From assembly GCF_010560025.1 (NCBI RefSeq), contig NZ_SAIY01000001.1:186001-250000 (forward strand): a stretch of 64,000 nucleotides of DNA. The letters run 5' to 3'. Made by a program: the position numbers and the translations under genes. The stretch comes from Verrucosispora sioxanthis. GTDB taxonomy: Bacteria; Actinomycetota; Actinomycetes; Mycobacteriales; Micromonosporaceae. The notes beneath the pieces are model-generated. The model was not told the origin of the DNA. It made no database searches and saw only the letters and a program-made list of their open reading frames with translations. Below are positions 61,473 through 64,000 of this stretch, piece after piece. Every line of letters begins with the position of its first letter. Position 1 is the stretch's first letter.

Positions 61473-64000
61473 ATGCAGAATCCAGCCTCACCCGCCGCGA
61501 CCGATCCCGTCGGCGAGTTGCAGCGTCGACTGTCTCCGCTGATGTTCCGCGACCAGCGTCACCTGCGCCGTCGGCTCGACGGGCTGCGCAAGCTCCGCGA
61601 TCCGCGGCGCCGCGAGTCGGTGCTGGCGGAGATCGTCGCCGAGACGGCTGCGGCGGAGGGTCGGCTGGAGCGGCGGAAAGCGGCGGTCCCGAAGATCGTC
61701 TACCCGGCCAGTCTGCCGGTCAGCGAGCGCAAGGACGACATCGCCGCGGCGATCCGCGACCACCAGGTGGTGATCGTGGCGGGCGAGACCGGCTCGGGCA
61801 AGACCACCCAGCTGCCGAAGATCTGCCTGGAGCTGGGGCGGGGCATCGGCGGCCTGATCGGGCACACCCAGCCCCGGCGGCTGGCCGCGCGTACGGTGGC
61901 CGACCGGATCGCCGAGGAGCTGGGGACCGAGCTGGGTGACGTGGTCGGCTACAAGGTGCGCTTCACCGATCAGGTCAGCGAGAACAGCCTGGTCAAGCTG
62001 ATGACCGACGGCATCCTGCTGGCCGAGTTGCAGACCGACCGGATGCTGCGCCAGTACGACACGTTGATCATCGACGAGGCGCACGAGCGCAGCCTCAACA
62101 TCGACTTCATTCTCGGGTACCTCCGGCAGCTCCTGCCGCGCCGCCCCGACCTCAAGGTGATCATCACCTCGGCGACCATCGAGACCGACCGGTTCGCCCG
62201 ACACTTCGCCGGGCCACCGACCGCCGAGCATCCCGACGGCGAGCCGGCACCGGTGGTGGAGGTCTCCGGCCGGACCTATCCGGTCGAGGTGCGCTACCGG
62301 CCGCTGGTCGAGGTCGCCGGAGGCGACGAGGAGGATGCCGACGAGGAGAACGTCCGCGACCAGGTCCAGGCCATCGGTGACGCCGTCGAGGAGCTGGCCG
62401 CCGAAGGGCCGGGCGACATCCTGGTCTTCCTCAGCGGTGAGCGGGAGATCCGGGACACCGCCGAGGCGCTGGGCAAGCTGGTGCAGAACAAGCGGTCCCT
62501 GCTCGGCACCGAGATCCTGCCGCTGTACGCCCGGCTCAGCGTCGCCGAGCAGCACCGGGTCTTCGCCCCGCACGGGGGACGCCGGGTGGTGCTGGCCACG
62601 AACGTCGCGGAAACCTCGCTGACCGTGCCCGGCATCAAGTACGTGGTGGATCCCGGCACCGCCCGGATCTCCCGCTACTCGCAGCGGCTGAAGGTGCAGC
62701 GGCTGCCGATCGAGCCGATCTCGCAGGCCAGCGCCAACCAGCGCAAGGGTCGCTGCGGACGTACCTCGGACGGCATCTGCATCCGGCTCTACGACGAGCA
62801 GGATTTCGACTCCCGTCCCGAGTTCACCGACCCGGAGATCCTGCGGACCAACCTGGCCTCGGTCATCCTCCAGATGACCGCCATCGGCCTGGGCGACATC
62901 GCGGCGTTCCCGTTCATCGACCCGCCGGACCGGCGCAACATCACCGACGGCGTCAACCTGCTGCACGAGCTGGGCGCGCTCGACCCGGCCGAGAGCGACC
63001 CGACGGGACGGCTCACCACTCTCGGCCGACGGTTGGCCCAGTTGCCGGTCGACCCCCGGCTGGCCCGGATGGTGCTTGAGGGGGAACGCAACGGCTGCGC
63101 CACCGAGGTGATGGTGATCGCCGCGGCCCTGTCCATCCAGGATCCGCGCGAGCGGCCGGCGGAGAAACAGGCCCAGGCCGACCAGGCGCACGCCCGGTTC
63201 GCCGACGCCGAATCCGACTTCGTCGCGTACCTCAACCTCTGGCGGTACCTGCGCGAGCAGCAGCGGGCCCTCTCCTCCAGCGCGTTCCGCCGGATGTGTC
63301 GAGCCGAGTACCTCAACTACCTGCGGGTCCGGGAGTGGCAGGACATCGTCAGCCAGTTGCGCCAGGTGCTGCGTACCCCTGACGACAGGAACCGGGGACG
63401 CGGCCGGCGGGGCGGCCCGGACGTCGCGCCCGACGGCGGCGGGCGGCGCCAGGGCGGCGCGGATCTGCCGGAGGAGATCGACACACCGAAGGTGCACCAG
63501 TCGCTGCTGCCGGGCCTGCTGTCGCACATCGGCCTCAAGGACGCGCAGAAGCACGAGTACCTGGGCGCGCGTGGGGCGAAGTTCGCCCTGTTCCCGGGCT
63601 CGGCGCTGTTCCGCAAGCCGCCCCGCTGGGTGATGGCCGCCGAGCTGGTGGAGACCTCCCGGCTGTGGGGGCGGGTGAACGGGCGGATCGAGCCGGAGTG
63701 GGTCGAGCCGCTCGCCCAGCACCTGGTCAAGCGCAGTTACAGCGAGCCGCACTGGGAGAAGAAGCAGGCGGCGGTGATGGCGTACGAGAAGGTCACCCTC
63801 TTCGGCGTCCCGCTGGTCACCTCGCGCAAGGTCAACTTCGGCCGGATCGACCCGACGCTGAGCCGGGAGTTGTTCATCCGGCACGCGCTGGTCGAGGGCG
63901 ACTGGTCCACCCACCACCAGTTCTGGCGGGACAACCAGCGGCTGCTGGCCGAGATCGAGGAGCTGGAGAACCGGGCCCGGCGGCGCGACATCCTGGTCGA
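61473..64000 (+). CDS. hrpA: ATP-dependent RNA helicase HrpA (3' end outside window)
   Basis: 842 codons are present without a stop, so the gene continues beyond the window. Walker A GETGSGKTTQLPK, TQPRRLAARTVADRIAEEL, DEAH (LIIDEAHERSLN), SATIETDRF, NVAETSLTVPGIKYVVDPG and QRKGRCGRTSDG are all present, followed by the HrpA-type helical and OB-like region (LWRYLREQQRALSSSAFRRM). ATG 61473 begins at an N-terminal helix (LQRRLSPLMFRDQRHLRRR). Function: 3'-5' RNA helicase acting on mRNA or stalled ribosomes. Confidence 0.95.
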   Translation, partial: MQNPASPAATDPVGELQRRLSPLMFRDQRHLRRRLDGLRKLRDPRRRESVLAEIVAETAAAEGRLERRKAAVPKIVYPASLPVSERKDDIAAAIRDHQVVIVAGETGSGKTTQLPKICLELGRGIGGLIGHTQPRRLAARTVADRIAEELGTELGDVVGYKVRFTDQVSENSLVKLMTDGILLAELQTDRMLRQYDTLIIDEAHERSLNIDFILGYLRQLLPRRPDLKVIITSATIETDRFARHFAGPPTAEHPDGEPAPVVEVSGRTYPVEVRYRPLVEVAGGDEEDADEENVRDQVQAIGDAVEELAAEGPGDILVFLSGEREIRDTAEALGKLVQNKRSLLGTEILPLYARLSVAEQHRVFAPHGGRRVVLATNVAETSLTVPGIKYVVDPGTARISRYSQRLKVQRLPIEPISQASANQRKGRCGRTSDGICIRLYDEQDFDSRPEFTDPEILRTNLASVILQMTAIGLGDIAAFPFIDPPDRRNITDGVNLLHELGALDPAESDPTGRLTTLGRRLAQLPVDPRLARMVLEGERNGCATEVMVIAAALSIQDPRERPAEKQAQADQAHARFADAESDFVAYLNLWRYLREQQRALSSSAFRRMCRAEYLNYLRVREWQDIVSQLRQVLRTPDDRNRGRGRRGGPDVAPDGGGRRQGGADLPEEIDTPKVHQSLLPGLLSHIGLKDAQKHEYLGARGAKFALFPGSALFRKPPRWVMAAELVETSRLWGRVNGRIEPEWVEPLAQHLVKRSYSEPHWEKKQAAVMAYEKVTLFGVPLVTSRKVNFGRIDPTLSRELFIRHALVEGDWSTHHQFWRDNQRLLAEIEELENRARRRDILV

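Noticed and set aside
61488..63917. 809-codon minus-strand frame
   Set aside because: Antisense to hrpA; no recognisable motif.

Overview
The window is high-G+C actinobacterial DNA. GTG starts are common, gene ends overlap as ATGA/GTGA, -10 boxes are of the TANNNT type (often directly upstream of a leaderless start), and the gene content (Scr1-type XRE regulator with a DUF397 partner, DUF2795, class F sortase, CebR-type cellulase operators, GPP34 protein) points to a Micromonosporaceae member, most likely Micromonospora or a close relative. That assignment is an inference from composition and gene content. No tRNA, rRNA, CRISPR array, insertion sequence or phage was recognised.

Layout. 0-3 kb: tail of an unknown gene, a long hairpin, then a DrrA/DrrB-like ABC exporter divergent from its TetR-type regulator across two tandem palindromic operators. 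3-11.6 kb: one minus-strand operon reading gmhB-like HAD phosphatase, GT9, GT4-like, GT4, gmhA, hldE, SDR, GT9, topoisomerase IB. It looks like a nucleotide-activated heptose and heptosyltransferase cluster, and most of its genes carry compensating frameshifts. 11.8-16.3 kb: SRPBCC protein, polyprenol-phosphate mannose synthase, phytoene-desaturase-like oxidoreductase, aldehyde dehydrogenase. 16.3-21.1 kb: small stress-type genes (ChaB/Rho-N protein, YihY/BrkB, DUF2795, SRPBCC, small membrane proteins, MscS-like channel), several behind sigma-B-type promoters. 21.2-25.9 kb: PAS-GAF-SpoIIE-HATPase phosphatase, NhaP-type antiporter, FAD amine oxidase. 25.9-34.2 kb: secreted GH6 cellulase, general stress protein, MarR-pirin operon, phospholipase D, ADC-like protein and a SigB/SigF-family sigma factor.

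34.2-47.8 kb: GNAT plus APC permease operon, GPP34 protein divergent from the Scr1-type regulator/DUF397 pair, a frameshifted hrpB, PP2C phosphatase, secreted GH9 cellulase with a perfect CebR box, GNAT, LLM oxidoreductase, succinate-semialdehyde dehydrogenase and a DUF6343 protein. 47.9-56.3 kb: NmrA-like reductase, two monooxygenase-fold proteins, GDSL lipoprotein, EcsC-like protein, PAC2 protein, exonuclease III, class F sortase with a neighbouring candidate substrate, and trmB. 56.4-64 kb: DUF3516 helicase, an unknown gene behind a palindrome, a DUF559 nuclease-like gene bracketed by two related inverted-repeat elements, a deaminase, and hrpA running off the end.

Three themes link genes. 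(1) The 4-11.6 kb operon should make and transfer an ADP-heptose-like sugar. (2) A promoter motif GTTT/GNTT-N14-16-GGGTA precedes at least seven small or stress-type genes, and the matching type of sigma factor is encoded in the same window. (3) Both cellulases carry CebR-type operators just downstream of their promoters. The frameshifts are concentrated at 4-11 kb and 38-41 kb and look more like base-calling errors than decay, because each fragment keeps its family motifs.
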